Of a stretch of DNA of 64,000 nucleotides, positions 55,020-61,793 are shown piece by piece. Each line of letters opens with the position of its first letter. Position 1 is the first letter of the stretch. This stretch comes from a virus: positions 122,824 to 186,823 of IMG/VR virus record IMGVR_UViG_3300044695_006747; one strand, 5' to 3'. Under the pieces are notes generated by a model. The model searched no databases, had not been told where the DNA came from, and was given only the letters and a program-made list of their open reading frames with translations. The translations under genes were made by a program, and so were the position numbers.

Positions 55020-55217
55020 TTACTGATCCTTTGGTTTTTTATCCAAAAATTTTTTGAGTTTAGCAGCATATGTGTTCCAGAATTCACACTCCTCTTCTAG
55101 ATTCCATATTTCTGCTGTAACATCTGTCACATCATTTGGCAACCAATCAGAGTTATCATTAACCCATTGGTAAAATTTATCGAAAATTAACTTACGATGA
55201 TTGTTGATCACAGACAC
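55020..55217 (-). CDS. Hypothetical protein
   Basis: 65 aa, HRKLIFDKFYQWVNDNSDWLPNDV then an acidic helix (EIWNLEEECEFWNTYAAKLKKFLD). Overlaps its upstream neighbour by 26 bases. Confidence 0.5.
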   Translation of the reverse strand: MSVINNHRKLIFDKFYQWVNDNSDWLPNDVTDVTAEIWNLEEECEFWNTYAAKLKKFLDKKPKDQ

Positions 55218-55380
55218 GAGAATGTTCCAGATCTTTAATTAGAATACTAATATAGGAACTACTAGCCTGTTCACTAGGATTATATTGCCGATAAAATTCC
55301 AGAGCATTTAGGATAATATCCATATCCACTCTAGGAAATCTGTAACTATCATATTCAGGATCATACTTCATAGTAGTCAT
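55192..55380 (-). CDS. Small protein (ILxALE family, divergent)
   Basis: 62 aa from MTTMKYDPEYD with AAGGAATA before it. RVDMDIILNALEFYRQYNP weakly resembles the ILDALE start of the 48289 and 51492 products. Confidence 0.45.
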   Translation of the reverse strand: MTTMKYDPEYDSYRFPRVDMDIILNALEFYRQYNPSEQASSSYISILIKDLEHSRVCDQQSS

Positions 55381-55438
55381 TATTCCTTGATGCAAAGTAA
55401 CAAAAAGTAAAATAGGCTAACAGAATATATAAACTCAT
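55361..55438 (-). CDS. Possible small membrane peptide
   Basis: 25 aa, LYILLAYFTFCYFASR. Overlaps the next gene start by 20 bases; supported only by position and hydrophobicity. Confidence 0.3.
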   Translation of the reverse strand: MSLYILLAYFTFCYFASRNNDYYEV

Positions 55439-55614
55439 TCAAACTCCGATATGCTAGTAATATTCTCAGGACCAAAATCCCCAAAGAATTCAGGGTCTGT
55501 ATAGAGTTTACTATTCAAATAGTCAACAATACAATCCTTGTTATAAACACCCTCAATCATTTTGCAAGTATCATCATCAATAACAAGTTCAATTTGTACT
55601 TTCACAAGTTTCAT
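55435..55614 (-). CDS. Hypothetical acidic protein
   Basis: 59 aa, KLVKVQIELVIDDDTCKMIEGVYNKDCIVDYLN then acidic end (PEFFGDFGPENITSISEFE). Resembles short phage regulatory proteins, unproved. Confidence 0.5.
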   Translation of the reverse strand: MKLVKVQIELVIDDDTCKMIEGVYNKDCIVDYLNSKLYTDPEFFGDFGPENITSISEFE

Positions 55615-55774
55615 GTTTCTGCTCCATGATAAGTTGGTTCATATAATAACCAGCAACAGATTGCCACTCTTTACACTGGTCCATATATCTTTTTTCACCA
55701 GTAATACCATACCAGTTAAGATTATGAGAACAGCAATCTAACGCATGATTAATAGCACTAATAATTTCATCCAT
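55589..55774 (-). CDS. Hypothetical helical protein
   Basis: 61 aa from MDEIISAINHALDCCSHNLNWYG; a start 19 codons upstream would overlap the previous gene. Cys/His-rich start, helical. Confidence 0.5.
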   Translation of the reverse strand: MDEIISAINHALDCCSHNLNWYGITGEKRYMDQCKEWQSVAGYYMNQLIMEQKHETCESTN

Positions 55775-55931
55775 TTTTAATCTCCTCTTCTGCATCATCA
55801 ATATACCACTCATATTCACCATCTCTAGCAAACCCGATCAAATCTTCACTGAGACTATCAATAGCAAAATCTGCTTCTGGACTATTAACGTCAGTAATCT
55901 CAGGAAAATCAAAAACAACATAAACTTTCAT
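55767..55931 (-). CDS. Hypothetical acidic protein
   Basis: 54 aa, KVYVVFDFPEITDVNSPEADFAIDS, DDAEEEIKNG. Has AAAGGG before the ATG, which lies 16 bases after repeat copy 3. Confidence 0.5.
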   Translation of the reverse strand: MKVYVVFDFPEITDVNSPEADFAIDSLSEDLIGFARDGEYEWYIDDAEEEIKNG

Positions 55932-55946
55932 AGTGACCCTTTCTTT

Positions 55947-55994
55947 CGCTGACTATCGCCAAGACTGCAAATCCGTAGGATTAGGTAAGACGGG
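55947..55994 (-). repeat. CGCTGACTAC element, copy 3
   Basis: CGCTGACTAT, GCCA, then AATCCGTAGGATTAGGTAAGACGG. The minus strand forms an AATCC/GGATT hairpin and ends in AGTCAGCGAAA directly before the 54-aa gene start. Confidence 0.6.
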
Positions 55995-56273
55995 CTGAAT
56001 AGGTCGATCATTATCATCTGATTTTATAGAAGAGATTTCCATTAATCATCTCTACTAATATTAGTCGTAAACCCTTGACAGATAACGACTTACGCCTCCA
56101 TTGTATCGTCTAGCCTCTGGAGTAGCAAGCAACCTTTTTGAGATTCTTTGACAAAATCTCGATCTGCCATCTTGACAGGTGCCGCGGGCGATCTGCCGTT
56201 TTGGCAGACTCAATGTATGCTACGGCTTGCACTAAGTCAGTTAATGTATTATATAGTTTACATTAAATAAAAG
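55995..56273. other. Intergenic region between the 54-aa gene and DUF932
   Basis: Contains the first, degenerate double-hairpin copy (56164-56207), a short GAGATT/AATCTC inverted repeat near 56140, and a possible 29-codon frame (MEISSIKSDDND... to about 56040) that ends in the CGCTGACTAC repeat. No firm gene. Confidence 0.5.
56164..56207. repeat. Double-hairpin element, copy 1 (left hairpin degenerate)
   Basis: CTGCCATCTTGACAG, 14-bp spacer with GCCGCGG, CTGCCGTTTTGGCAG: 44 bp in total. Right hairpin intact, left one mismatched. Lies beyond the DUF932 terminator. Confidence 0.75.
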
Positions 56274-56305
56274 AACCGCCGCAGGGCATTACCCCTACGG
56301 CGGCT
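56274..56305 (-). terminator. Intrinsic terminator of the DUF932 gene
   Basis: Minus strand GCCGCCGTAGGGG-TAATG-CCCTGCGGCGG, an 11-bp GC-rich stem with one mismatch, followed by TTCTTTT. It begins 24 bases after the DUF932 stop. Confidence 0.85.
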
Positions 56306-56328
56306 CTCACCACGCCACGAAAGGAAGA

Positions 56329-57273
56329 CTAGATCGCGTTGGCAAACTCTAGGGCAGATTCCAACGCCTTGTTGTTCTCATTAGCGTTCTGGCCGAACCA
56401 GAGGCTATCGAGTCGGTTGTCGGTCGTGCGACCCTTACCATAGTTCAGATATTCATTGAACCCGTTATAGGCAGCCCACCAAGTACCGCGAACATTAGCC
56501 GCAGTTTGCTTTGGGCCTTCGATACGAGCCAGAATATCGTCCATAATATTACGGGTACGAGTCTTGATATCCTCGTCAGCACCCTTAATATTCAGCACAA
56601 CCTTAACATACTTCTCAATATCCTTCTGGTTGAAACTCTTGCTAGCAAGGAACCGATACTGTTCCGCAGTAGCCTCAAAACCAGCGTTAATATTATCCAT
56701 AATATCGCGGACTTGTTCCAGATTTTTCTGGCTGGAGCGAGTGTGACGAATACGGATCAGTTTGCTATCATTATGCTTGTGAGCATACGACAGCGTGTTC
56801 ACGCAGACCACGCGAATCGGAGTGTATCCGACACGAATAGCCGTTGTACCGTCGTGACTATTACTCAGCAGGATAAACTTGCTAACCTCATCACCCGGAA
56901 CAATCTCACTATTGTCACGGTTGAGTTGAGCAAGCACCCAGACCTTTTGGCCGAGATGCAGCGATCCGGCAGTATGGATCGAACACTCGTTAGCATCAAG
57001 GAAAGGCTGGAACCAATCAAACGCATCCTTATTCTGGAGGGGAGTATAACGAGGGCCAACAACGCCAAGAATACTACCATCACTCTTGCGGTATGTCGCA
57101 CGATGATTCACGGGCGTACCGTCAACGGTCTGCAAATCCTTCAGACCAACTTCCCAATCCAGACCAGCAGCGACGATAGCATCATTCACATTGATACCCT
57201 CGTCAACGCTATTACCAAGGCCATGCCAAGGCGTCTCACCAACAAACATCATCTTTTCAACAGCAGCAGGCAT
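56329..57273 (-). CDS. DUF932 phage/plasmid-like protein
   Basis: 314 aa from the ATG after GAAGGAG. WHGLGNSVDEGINVNDAIVAAGLDWEV, YRKSDGSILGVVGPRYTPLQNKDAFDWFQPFLD, AGSLHLGQKVWVLAQL, FILLSNSHDGTTAIRVGYTPIRVVCVNTL are the DUF932 (TIGR03299) blocks. Common on phages and plasmids; role unknown, probably DNA-related. GC-richer codon use. It has its own promoter (57321) and terminator. Confidence 0.9.
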   Translation of the reverse strand: MPAAVEKMMFVGETPWHGLGNSVDEGINVNDAIVAAGLDWEVGLKDLQTVDGTPVNHRATYRKSDGSILGVVGPRYTPLQNKDAFDWFQPFLDANECSIHTAGSLHLGQKVWVLAQLNRDNSEIVPGDEVSKFILLSNSHDGTTAIRVGYTPIRVVCVNTLSYAHKHNDSKLIRIRHTRSSQKNLEQVRDIMDNINAGFEATAEQYRFLASKSFNQKDIEKYVKVVLNIKGADEDIKTRTRNIMDDILARIEGPKQTAANVRGTWWAAYNGFNEYLNYGKGRTTDNRLDSLWFGQNANENNKALESALEFANAI

Positions 57274-57320
57274 AATCAAACTCCTTCGTGGGTGTTAACT
57301 TCTTTCGTTCCGATACGCTG

Positions 57321-57348
57321 ATTCTACAGTATGTATTCGGCTTGTCAA
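57321..57348 (-). promoter_or_regulatory. Promoter of the DUF932 gene
   Basis: Minus strand TTGACA-N16-TAGAAT with CCGAAT in the spacer; 48 bases before the ATG, and just left of double-hairpin copy 2. Confidence 0.8.
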
Positions 57349-57373
57349 GCGTTAGAAATCCAGAAAATCTTTT

Positions 57374-57417
57374 CTGCCATTTTGGCAGGCGGGCCGCGGA
57401 TGCTGCCATTGTGGCAG
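57374..57417. repeat. Double-hairpin element, copy 2
   Basis: CTGCCATTTTGGCAG + GCGGGCCGCGGATG + CTGCCATTGTGGCAG. It touches the stop codon of the phosphoribosyltransferase gene (57418) and precedes the next promoter. Confidence 0.85.
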
Positions 57418-57918
57418 TCACCCAATATTTAACAGCGAAACCCCAAGATCACGCTTGCACAGTTTAGAACCATCCTCGTCGTTACGATAAGCACATTCGT
57501 TAGGCAGATAGCAATAGACCCCAACACAATGAGAACGCGAATACTCATCCTTGATAACCTTTTTGATATGCCGAACGGTCGAACCAGAACAGATTAAATC
57601 GTCTAATATAATATATTGAAAAGGGGCCACTCCCTCGGTACGAAACTCTGAATAGCATCGTTCCCCCTTTCTTACCACAACAATATTCTTGTTGAGTATT
57701 TCTGCGATTTGTGGAACCACCATCAATCCACTTACACCGCAGCAGGCAATGCTATCAAAACTATCTGCTATTTTTCTCAAATCACAAACAGCCTTAATAA
57801 TAATCTTATTACGAGCCTTATGATTCAAAACGTGACAAGTGTGGCTAGCCCCTTGGATATATTTTCCATCAGCGGTCTTGCGAACATCTTCAACTTTTTG
57901 ATTTAAAATATTGCTCAT
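57418..57918 (-). CDS. Phosphoribosyltransferase-like protein
   Basis: 166 aa. FQYIILDDLICSGSTVRHIKKVI is the PRPP-binding loop (DDLxxxGST), and CCGVSGLMVVPQIAEIL and VVRKGE complete a type I PRTase fold. Purine or pyrimidine salvage, or a regulator. Stop adjoins the double-hairpin element. Confidence 0.8.
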   Translation of the reverse strand: MSNILNQKVEDVRKTADGKYIQGASHTCHVLNHKARNKIIIKAVCDLRKIADSFDSIACCGVSGLMVVPQIAEILNKNIVVVRKGERCYSEFRTEGVAPFQYIILDDLICSGSTVRHIKKVIKDEYSRSHCVGVYCYLPNECAYRNDEDGSKLCKRDLGVSLLNIG

Positions 57919-57924
57919 AAAAAC

Positions 57925-58014
57925 GATGGACGGTACGATTCGAACGTACTAAGAAAGGATAGATAAAGCGTTATGCTTAGGTATAGAATACTTGTCCCAC
58001 CAAGTTGCGTCCAT
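57925..58014 (-). tRNA. tRNA-like gene with abnormal anticodon region
   Basis: 90 nt. Acceptor ATGGACG/CGTCCAT and T arm GTACG-TTCGAAT-CGTAC are perfect, and ACTTGGTGGGACAAGT forms a D-like arm with GG. The centre between them (57947 to about 57985) has no 5-bp stem with a 7-base loop, so no anticodon can be read. Probably a non-standard or decayed tRNA. Confidence 0.45.
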
Positions 58015-58028
58015 CAGACGAGAAAGGG

Positions 58029-58196
58029 CTATTCGTTGTCTAGTTCATCTACTACATTATGATAGTAGTGTTCATACTCTTTTTCATCCTCAAAATCATC
58101 ATAATCTGGTTCGTCAGAATAGTCAGCATATTCATAGAGTTCTTCTGCATCCTCTGCAACGCGATCATAGTCAAACTCATATTCATCTTCAAACAT
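58029..58196 (-). CDS. Very acidic small protein
   Basis: 55 aa, about half Asp/Glu with many Tyr (FEDEYEFDYDRVAEDAEELYEY, DEPDYDDFEDEKEYEHYYHN). AAGGAG precedes the ATG. Highly acidic phage proteins are often DNA mimics or inhibitors; only the composition hints at this. Confidence 0.6.
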   Translation of the reverse strand: MFEDEYEFDYDRVAEDAEELYEYADYSDEPDYDDFEDEKEYEHYYHNVVDELDNE

Positions 58197-58217
58197 AGCC
58201 ACTTTCTCCTTTTCTCT

Positions 58218-58245
58218 ATCTTACACCAAACCAAACAACTGTCAA
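58218..58245 (-). promoter_or_regulatory. Promoter of the acidic 55-aa gene
   Basis: Minus strand TTGACA-N16-TAAGAT with TGG near the -10 box and no CGATA, 22 bases before the ATG. It overlaps the end of the PD-(D/E)XK gene. Confidence 0.7.
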
Positions 58246-58655
58246 GACCCAAGAACTTTTTCAATCTCATAATCACAAGCAAGATTAATCTTATCTTTTT
58301 GATTATTTTTTGGAGACTCTTTTCTTAGATTAAATAAGGTATTATTTTCTGTCAGTATATCTGAGGATACTAGATATACTTTACCATCTTCTAGATCGTA
58401 TGCGGCAAAGTAGTCAAACATTGAAGCATCATAATAAAACTGATAGTTTGGGCCACTCTTTTTTAGAGGTATTTTAATACAACCATCTACAGGTGTTATT
58501 GCTTTAGATTGTATCTTTATTAGTTTACCATCTTTTTCAGCAATAATATCTATTTTAGAGATATCTCCTTCTTCTGTGAATACGGAGTATCCCAGTTTAG
58601 TCAATGCTAAACCAACACCAAACTGCCCTATATTACCTTTTCTTTTACTGTGCAT
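58242..58655 (-). CDS. PD-(D/E)XK endonuclease-like protein
   Basis: 137 aa. KGNIGQFGVGLALTKLGYSVFTEEGDISKIDIIAEKDGKLIKIQSKAIT carries the core: D in KIDII and IQSK for the Q/E-x-K of the restriction-like fold, as in the PDDEXK_5 group related to group I intron endonucleases. Possible homing or nicking enzyme, next to the tRNA cluster. Confidence 0.65.
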   Translation of the reverse strand: MHSKRKGNIGQFGVGLALTKLGYSVFTEEGDISKIDIIAEKDGKLIKIQSKAITPVDGCIKIPLKKSGPNYQFYYDASMFDYFAAYDLEDGKVYLVSSDILTENNTLFNLRKESPKNNQKDKINLACDYEIEKVLGS

Positions 58656-58713
58656 TATTATCTCCTAGAGTAGTTTACTAGTAATCTGCTACTCTAGTTA
58701 TACACCATATTAG

Positions 58714-58786
58714 TGGAGGCGGTGGGACTCGAACCCACGGTTTTCGGTTTAAAAGACCGCTACTTTAGCCACTAAGTTACGCCTCC
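58714..58786 (-). tRNA. tRNA-Lys(UUU)
   Basis: Acceptor GGAGGCG/CGCCTCC, stem GCGGT/ACCGA with loop CTTTTAA (anticodon UUU; the outer pair G-A is mismatched), T arm GTGGG-TTCGAGT-CCCAC, discriminator A. No CCA. Confidence 0.88.
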
Positions 58787-58796
58787 TTGTTCATCT

Positions 58797-58824
58797 ACTA
58801 TACCATACGTTATCGGCTTGTCAA
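58797..58824 (-). promoter_or_regulatory. Promoter of tRNA-Lys
   Basis: Minus strand TTGACA-N16-TATAGT with CCGATA in the spacer and TGG before -10; 10 bases before the tRNA 5' end. Confidence 0.78.
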
Positions 58825-58838
58825 CCCCAAAACTTTAG

Positions 58839-58919
58839 TGGTGGGTGAGGGACTCGAACCCCCGAAGTTAAAAACACCTGATCTACAGTCAGGCCCATTT
58901 GCCGCTTTGGTAACCCACC
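58839..58919 (-). tRNA. tRNA-Tyr(GUA)
   Basis: Class II, 81 nt. Acceptor GGTGGGT/ACCCACC, stem CCTGA/TCAGG with loop CTGTAGA (anticodon GUA), long variable arm, T arm GGGGG-TTCGAGT-CCCTC. Confidence 0.92.
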
Positions 58920-58925
58920 ATTTTT

Positions 58926-58970
58926 CGCTGACTACAACCACCCTAACCGAATCCATAGGATTAGCTAAGA
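58926..58970 (-). repeat. CGCTGACTAC element, copy 4
   Basis: CGCTGACTAC, AACCACCCTAACC, then GAATCCATAGGATTAGCTAAGAC. Lies exactly between tRNA-Ser and tRNA-Tyr, where it cannot be coding. Confidence 0.65.
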
Positions 58971-59057
58971 CGGAATCTGAGGGATTCGAACCCACGGAGG
59001 ATTTTAACCCTCGGCGGTTTAGTAAACCGCTGCCTTAAACCACTCGGCCAAGATTCC
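58971..59057 (-). tRNA. tRNA-Ser with anticodon ACU
   Basis: Class II, 87 nt. Acceptor GGAATCT/AGATTCC, D arm and long variable arm as in tRNA-Ser, stem GCGGT/ACCGC with loop TTACTAA (anticodon ACU). Bacteria normally read AGU/AGC with GCU; A34 is unusual. Confidence 0.85.
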
Positions 59058-59060
59058 AAA

Positions 59061-59133
59061 CTGCCCAGGTAGGACTCGAACCTACAACCCAGCGGTTAAC
59101 AGCCGCTTGCATCTACCATTGTGCTACTGGGCA
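59061..59133 (-). tRNA. tRNA-Asn(GUU)
   Basis: Acceptor TGCCCAG/CTGGGCA, stem AGCGG/CCGCT with loop CTGTTAA (anticodon GUU), T arm GTAGG-TTCGAGT-CCTAC, discriminator G. 73 nt. Confidence 0.92.
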
Positions 59134-59162
59134 ACTCTCGTAACTCTAACGTCAGCCTCCGA

Positions 59163-59233
59163 TTCCGAGACTACGATTCGAACGTAGAATAAAGGATCCA
59201 AAGTCCTCTGTGATACCGTTTCACCATCTCGGA
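59163..59233 (-). tRNA. tRNA-Gln(UUG)
   Basis: Acceptor TCCGAGA/TCTCGGA, stem GAGGA/TCCTT with loop CTTTGGA (anticodon UUG; the outer pair G-U), T arm CTACG-TTCGAAT-CGTAG, discriminator A. 71 nt. Confidence 0.9.
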
Positions 59234-59234
59234 G

Positions 59235-59307
59235 AGCCGATGGAGGGATTTGAACCCCCGACAAACGGTTTACAAAACCGCTACTCTACCAACTGAGTTA
59301 CATCGGC
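59235..59307 (-). tRNA. tRNA-Thr(UGU)
   Basis: Acceptor GCCGATG/CATCGGC, stem GCGGT/ACCGT with loop TTTGTAA (anticodon UGU; the outer pair G-U), T arm GGGGG-TTCAAAT-CCCTC. 73 nt. Confidence 0.9.
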
Positions 59308-59311
59308 AAGA

Positions 59312-59521
59312 CTACATATCATACTCTTGCTGCCACTCTTTGTCAATATCTCGTCGTGTACGTCGCCTTTTTGGACGACTATCCATAGCGGTATCACGAT
59401 ACTCTTTGTGACCCGTAGACACTTCCCAAGGCTTTTTAACCTTGAGTTTAATAGCGTTGCCGTACTTCCGCCGTGGTCGCGTATCGTCGTTGTTGGGGAG
59501 CGTAATCATGCCATTGTCCAT
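59312..59521 (-). CDS. Hypothetical basic protein
   Basis: 69 aa, Arg/Lys-rich: NDDTRPRRKYGNAIKLKVKKPWEVST and DSRPKRRRTRRDIDKEWQQEYDM. Possible nucleic-acid binding. Ends five bases before tRNA-Thr, overlapping the membrane protein gene by 74 bases. Confidence 0.5.
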   Translation of the reverse strand: MDNGMITLPNNDDTRPRRKYGNAIKLKVKKPWEVSTGHKEYRDTAMDSRPKRRRTRRDIDKEWQQEYDM

Positions 59522-59708
59522 TTTCGTGCAAGTAGAAAACCTTATCCAAGTTAGGGTCGTAAGCCATTAAACAATATTGTATCGGGTGTTTTACAACTGT
59601 CAAGGGCTTTTGTATTTGTGGGATTTTAATATCACCCTTTTGATAATCCTTAAATCCAGTATAGGCCAATCCCAAAACCGTTACCAGAACTCCTATCCAT
59701 TGTATCAT
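59448..59708 (-). CDS. Small membrane-anchored protein
   Basis: 86 aa from MIQWIGVLVTVLGLAYTGF, with GAGG eight bases before. One N-terminal membrane segment, then a soluble part ending QQRRYATTAEVRQRY. The longer frame to 59756 lacks a site. Confidence 0.55.
   Translation of the reverse strand: MIQWIGVLVTVLGLAYTGFKDYQKGDIKIPQIQKPLTVVKHPIQYCLMAYDPNLDKVFYLHENGQWHDYAPQQRRYATTAEVRQRY
59576..59603 (-). promoter_or_regulatory. Promoter of the basic 69-aa gene
   Basis: Minus strand TTGACA-N16-TACAAT, inside the membrane protein gene, 55 bases before the ATG at 59521. Confidence 0.55.
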
Positions 59709-59773
59709 ATTCGATCCTCGTGTCAATACTCTTGCCATGATATGTTTATCGACCATCCCGGCCTAAAACTTTA

Positions 59774-59817
59774 ATGCCATTTTGGCAGTTGGGCCGCGGA
59801 GGCTGCCACTATGGCAG
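59774..59817. repeat. Double-hairpin element, copy 3
   Basis: ATGCCATTTTGGCAG + TTGGGCCGCGGAGG + CTGCCACTATGGCAG. The right hairpin supplies the last codons and stop of the upstream gene (59809). Confidence 0.82.
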
Positions 59818-60051
59818 ATCTTCCTCCCTCTCTTTAGCACGAATCATAACCTTGGGCGTTTTAATAACCTGAGTTAAACTATCAGCATTTTTATAATCGC
59901 GGAATCCACGTTCGTCAACATAGAAATATTCGTCAAAAATATCAAACTCATTAGTATCATTAAATACCGCAATAGCAGCGTCCATAGGACTACTTTCAGG
60001 AATACTAATAACCTTTTCAACCGTATTACTTTTTACATACCATTTGCTCAT
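59809..60051 (-). CDS. Hypothetical protein
   Basis: 80 aa, SKWYVKSNTVEKVISIPESSPMDAAIAVFNDT then acidic and aromatic. Ends inside the double-hairpin element, so the element was probably inserted or spread into its 3' end. Confidence 0.55.
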   Translation of the reverse strand: MSKWYVKSNTVEKVISIPESSPMDAAIAVFNDTNEFDIFDEYFYVDERGFRDYKNADSLTQVIKTPKVMIRAKEREEDLP

Positions 60052-60054
60052 GGC

Positions 60055-60294
60055 TCAACTCCCTAGACTAATACGAACGGACGTAACATCAAGGCTACCA
60101 TCATCAAGTTTTGTAACGTCAATATCATTATCTTCCAGAATCATCCACAAGTCTGGCAAAGCCACAAGAGTATCATAGTTATTACCGAAACTCAAATCGC
60201 TATCACAAACCATTTCCATAACATCGGTATAGTCTAGATTATTATGGTCGCAATAATCTTTGAGAGTAACGCAAGTGTGAGTAAAAGTCTGCAT
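60055..60294 (-). CDS. Hypothetical protein
   Basis: 79 aa, acidic: CVTLKDYCDHNNLDYTDVMEMVCDSDLSFGN. Three bases from its downstream gene. Unknown. Confidence 0.5.
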   Translation of the reverse strand: MQTFTHTCVTLKDYCDHNNLDYTDVMEMVCDSDLSFGNNYDTLVALPDLWMILEDNDIDVTKLDDGSLDVTSVRISLGS

Positions 60295-60303
60295 TATAGC
60301 CTT

Positions 60304-61008
60304 TCAATGGGCAGGGAATAGAACATTAGCCAAACCGCGAACACACAGGTCACATGATATACTATCTTTCGTGCCGGTGCAAGTGATTTCCGACCGACCA
60401 CGACGGATTTCCGGACACGTTACAAACTTGCTACCATTCAGCACAACAAGTTTAGGCAACGCTTTCCGCCATGCTTCCGCCTTGACTTTACTCTTTGGAC
60501 GCTTCGGGGCGATTTTCATATCACTATCACACCACGCAAACAACTTGAAACCTTGTGCCAGTGCTTCGCCCATGTCATTATCATCGTGGACACTAGCATA
60601 TACATTCATATACTTTTCCAGACTAACAAGCCGACTATCATAAATATGGGTATAAAACCACATATCGGGCAGACTATCACCATCGGCAAGAATACTCTCA
60701 CACGCCCACGTTACATTAGCAACATAGTCTAGGTCAAGTTCGCCATTGAGAAACCAGTCGCCACGTTCGTGCCAGCGAATAGACTTTTTACGCTTTTTAG
60801 CGTCAAGAATCATAGCACGGATTTTATGCTTTTCCGTGACTATGTTAGCAAACCCGGCAACGCGAGCGTTCTTATACTGATTTTCCGTAGCCTCAGCATA
60901 GCAACCGTTATTTAGATAATCGCAGTCGCTTGGGCAAGTATCGCCAACCGGACGCGAAACCACAATGCAACCCTTACCCAACTTATCGTTACCGTCTGCC
61001 GTTTTCAT
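60304..61008 (-). CDS. DUF7227-like Cys-rich phage protein
   Basis: 234 aa. CPSDCDYLNNGCYAEATENQY, IRWHERGDWFLNGELDLDYVANVTWAC and SEITCTGTKDSISCDLCVRG are blocks of a phage protein family annotated as DUF7227-like. The Cys and His could bind a metal cluster. GC-richer codons. Promoter at 61031. Confidence 0.7.
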   Translation of the reverse strand: MKTADGNDKLGKGCIVVSRPVGDTCPSDCDYLNNGCYAEATENQYKNARVAGFANIVTEKHKIRAMILDAKKRKKSIRWHERGDWFLNGELDLDYVANVTWACESILADGDSLPDMWFYTHIYDSRLVSLEKYMNVYASVHDDNDMGEALAQGFKLFAWCDSDMKIAPKRPKSKVKAEAWRKALPKLVVLNGSKFVTCPEIRRGRSEITCTGTKDSISCDLCVRGLANVLFPAH

Positions 61009-61030
61009 GGTTATCTCCTCGTGTCTACCG

Positions 61031-61058
61031 ATTCTACACTATGGTATCGGGTTGTCAA
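61031..61058 (-). promoter_or_regulatory. Promoter of the DUF7227-like gene
   Basis: Minus strand TTGACA-N16-TAGAAT with CCGATA in the spacer, 23 bases before the ATG. Confidence 0.8.
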
Positions 61059-61082
61059 CAGGAAAAACTTCAAGAAAAATAA

Positions 61083-61126
61083 CTGCCACTTTGGCAGATC
61101 GGCCGCGGAGCCTGCCGTTTTGGCAG
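61083..61126. repeat. Double-hairpin element, copy 4
   Basis: CTGCCACTTTGGCAG + ATCGGCCGCGGAGC + CTGCCGTTTTGGCAG. It lies between tRNA-Arg and the DUF7227-like promoter. Confidence 0.85.
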
Positions 61127-61132
61127 ACAGAA

Positions 61133-61204
61133 TAGCCCCAGGAGGAATCGAACCTCCAATAACCGCTTAGAAGGCGGTTGTTATATCCATTTAACTATGG
61201 GGCC
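61133..61204 (-). tRNA. tRNA-Arg(UCU)
   Basis: Acceptor GGCCCCA/TGGGGCT, stem ACCGC/GCGGT with loop CTTCTAA (anticodon UCU), T arm GGAGG-TTCGATT-CCTCC, discriminator A. Confidence 0.92.
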
Positions 61205-61270
61205 ATAAAAACCGATAGCCGCCAGTTCGACACTAGCGGTCTATCGGATATTATAGCAGTTATGCTAGGC

Positions 61271-61525
61271 TCAGGCAACGGCCTCAACTTCCTTGGCAAC
61301 CTTGCCATTGTGGGCATCACCAGCAGCCTTGGCAGTCACGCCAGTGACCCTAGCACGCCAGACCTTATAACCCTGCTCGCTGAAAGCCTTGACCTCTCCA
61401 GCCTTGACATTCGCGTGAACGTCGGCAGGCAGAGCATCGGTCAGACAGGTGGAGATCGAATCCACCACAACCTCACGGTCAAGATCATCGGCAACAATAT
61501 CGACAACAAAAGAAAACTTCTTCAT
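61271..61525 (-). CDS. Hypothetical protein
   Basis: 84 aa from MKKFSFVVDIVADDL with AAAGGG upstream. Ala/Val-rich, with a C-terminal KVAKEVEAVA. GC-richer codons. Its promoter lies at 61569; tRNA-Arg is the next downstream gene. Confidence 0.6.
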   Translation of the reverse strand: MKKFSFVVDIVADDLDREVVVDSISTCLTDALPADVHANVKAGEVKAFSEQGYKVWRARVTGVTAKAAGDAHNGKVAKEVEAVA

Positions 61526-61568
61526 GGCAAACCCTTTCAAGTTAGTGTTATCAAACCTTACAAAACCA

Positions 61569-61596
61569 ATCTTATCACGCAATCATCACTTGTCAA
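61569..61596 (-). promoter_or_regulatory. Proximal promoter of the 84-aa gene
   Basis: Minus strand TTGACA-N16-TAAGAT with TGA before -10, 44 bases before the ATG. Confidence 0.7.
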
Positions 61597-61656
61597 GAGC
61601 CAATCCGAACTTTTGTTTTATCGTGATCGGTTGGCGTCTTGTCGTGTGATGCTATC

Positions 61657-61684
61657 AGTATACCACTGTTATCGTCACTGTCAA
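61657..61684 (-). promoter_or_regulatory. Distal promoter of the 84-aa gene
   Basis: Minus strand TTGACA-N16-TATACT with ACGATA in the spacer and TGG before -10. A tandem arrangement with the one at 61569. Confidence 0.75.
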
Positions 61685-61749
61685 CCACGCTCCTGAATGT
61701 TTTTTTGGATTTTTCCTAAGTGTATGGTATCAAAGAAGTTACGTTCAGT

Positions 61750-61793
61750 CTGCCATTTTGGCAGTTGGGCCGCGGCGCCTGCCGCTTTGGCAG
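61750..61793. repeat. Double-hairpin element, copy 5
   Basis: CTGCCATTTTGGCAG + TTGGGCCGCGGCGC + CTGCCGCTTTGGCAG. It touches the stop of the L7/L12-like gene. Confidence 0.85.

Noticed and set aside
56030-56120. Plus-strand TTGACA near 56079 as a promoter
   Set aside because: No -10 box lies at 15-18 bases; the nearest TTGTAT is too far away.
58810-58995. 61-codon minus-strand frame
   Set aside because: It covers tRNA-Tyr, part of tRNA-Ser and a CGCTGACTAC repeat; the RNA genes explain the sequence.
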